NCBI GenBank assembly: GCA_945902745.1 | Contig: CAMDNE010000003.1 | Coordinates: 225,669 to 289,668 of the forward strand | Reading direction: 5' to 3' | Source of the DNA: Chitinophaga pinensis | GTDB taxonomy: Bacteria; Bacteroidota; Bacteroidia; Flavobacteriales_D; Crocinitomicaceae | DNA: 64,000 bases | Part shown: piece by piece, positions 63,731-64,000 of the stretch | Layout: every line of letters starts with the position of its first letter | Position numbering within the stretch: the stretch's first letter is position 1 | Made by a program: the position numbers and the translations under genes | The notes under the pieces: model-generated | Database searches by the model: none | What the model was told of the DNA's origin: nothing | What the model saw: only the letters and a program-made list of their open reading frames with translations

Positions 63731-64000
63731 TTATTTTGAAGCTGTTAAATCAAATCCGTTCTTTGCAATTTCATCATTTAAATTCCCGGATTTTTTACTA
63801 AAAAGATATAACATTAGAAATGTCAATGTTCCATTAATGATCAAAATCTCGTTACCAAATTTATATTCACCAAAAAGTTGCGGTGAAAAATGATCAAGGA
63901 CATAGCACATCAAAGGAGCAAGAATACAAACAATTGGAACAATTGGAATTTTTGCATTTACGATAGAACGTTTGGTAAGAATACCAAATGAGAACAATCC
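63731..64000 (-). CDS. Sodium:solute symporter family protein, C-terminal fragment (partial)
   Basis: The reading frame is open to the right edge and the track's start is only an internal TTG. The translated end begins 'GLFSFGILTKR', a segment typical of the Bacteroidota SSS-type symporters, followed by hydrophobic helices ('IPIVPIVCILAPLMCYVL' and 'ILIINGTLTFLMLYLFSKK') and a short tail. It would be a sodium-driven transporter. The substrate is unknown, and the assignment rests on this C-terminus only. Confidence 0.6.
   Translation of the reverse strand, partial: GLFSFGILTKRSIVNAKIPIVPIVCILAPLMCYVLDHFSPQLFGEYKFGNEILIINGTLTFLMLYLFSKKSGNLNDEIAKNGFDLTASK

Overview
The window is a 64-kb, AT-rich stretch of a Bacteroidota genome, probably a flavobacterium-like organism. 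Supporting signs are type IX secretion C-terminal domains (type A and type B), TAnnTTTG promoter boxes, MMPL/T9SS/LolA-type envelope genes and a flexirubin-type pigment cluster. The genus cannot be fixed from this sequence alone. Crocinitomicaceae (Fluviicola-like) is a guess.

Layout. (1) 1-8.7 kb: a ten-gene minus-strand operon led by a small membrane protein and a TetR regulator. It continues through a second membrane protein, a His-rich lipoprotein, a di-haem cytochrome, a DUF302 protein and a cupin, and ends in a TolC / membrane-fusion / RND tripartite efflux pump (the RND gene runs off the left edge). A TetR-operator-like inverted repeat sits on its promoter. (2) 8.9-13.2 kb: one giant T9SS type B adhesin with eight 66-residue repeats. 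(3) 13.3-47.9 kb: a dialkylresorcinol / aryl-polyene (flexirubin-type) pigment cluster. The minus-strand 'dar' operon (21.8 to 13.3 kb) carries DarA, DarB, a BtrH-like acyltransferase, an ABC exporter, an ACP and a ketosynthase/chain-length-factor pair. A second minus-strand operon (35.3 to 23.0 kb) carries a methyltransferase, an aromatic amino acid ammonia-lyase, a ketoreductase, ketosynthases, ACPs, hot-dog dehydratases, a thioesterase, an LpxL-like acyltransferase, a polysaccharide deacetylase and LolA. A divergent plus-strand operon (35.4 to 43.6 kb) carries two CrtI-like flavoenzymes, an MMPL-acyltransferase-methyltransferase fusion and a halogenase-like flavoenzyme. A third minus-strand operon (47.3 to 43.7 kb) carries a C45 acyltransferase-like protein, a PaaK-like ligase and a secreted unknown. 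A phosphopantetheinyl transferase follows. (4) 47.9-55.5 kb: tRNA-Lys, shikimate kinase, a membrane protein, a transglutaminase-like protein, an OmpA/PD40 lipoprotein-like protein and a large BNR-propeller protein. (5) 55.5-57.0 kb: interleaved copies of two MITE-like palindromic repeats around a secreted unknown. (6) 57-64 kb: a choice-of-anchor L T9SS protein, a TauE/SafE permease, Lon protease, a GlmU-like transferase and the C-terminus of a sodium:solute symporter.

How the cluster probably works (inference from known flexirubin and aryl-polyene pathways): the ammonia-lyase makes a cinnamate/coumarate starter, the PaaK-like ligase activates it, and the ketosynthases, ketoreductase and dehydratases extend it as a polyene on the ACPs. 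DarB and DarA make a dialkylresorcinol. An acyltransferase joins the two by an ester bond. Methyltransferases and the halogenase-like enzyme decorate the rings, and the ABC, MMPL and LolA proteins move the pigment to the outer membrane. The phosphopantetheinyl transferase would prime the ACPs.
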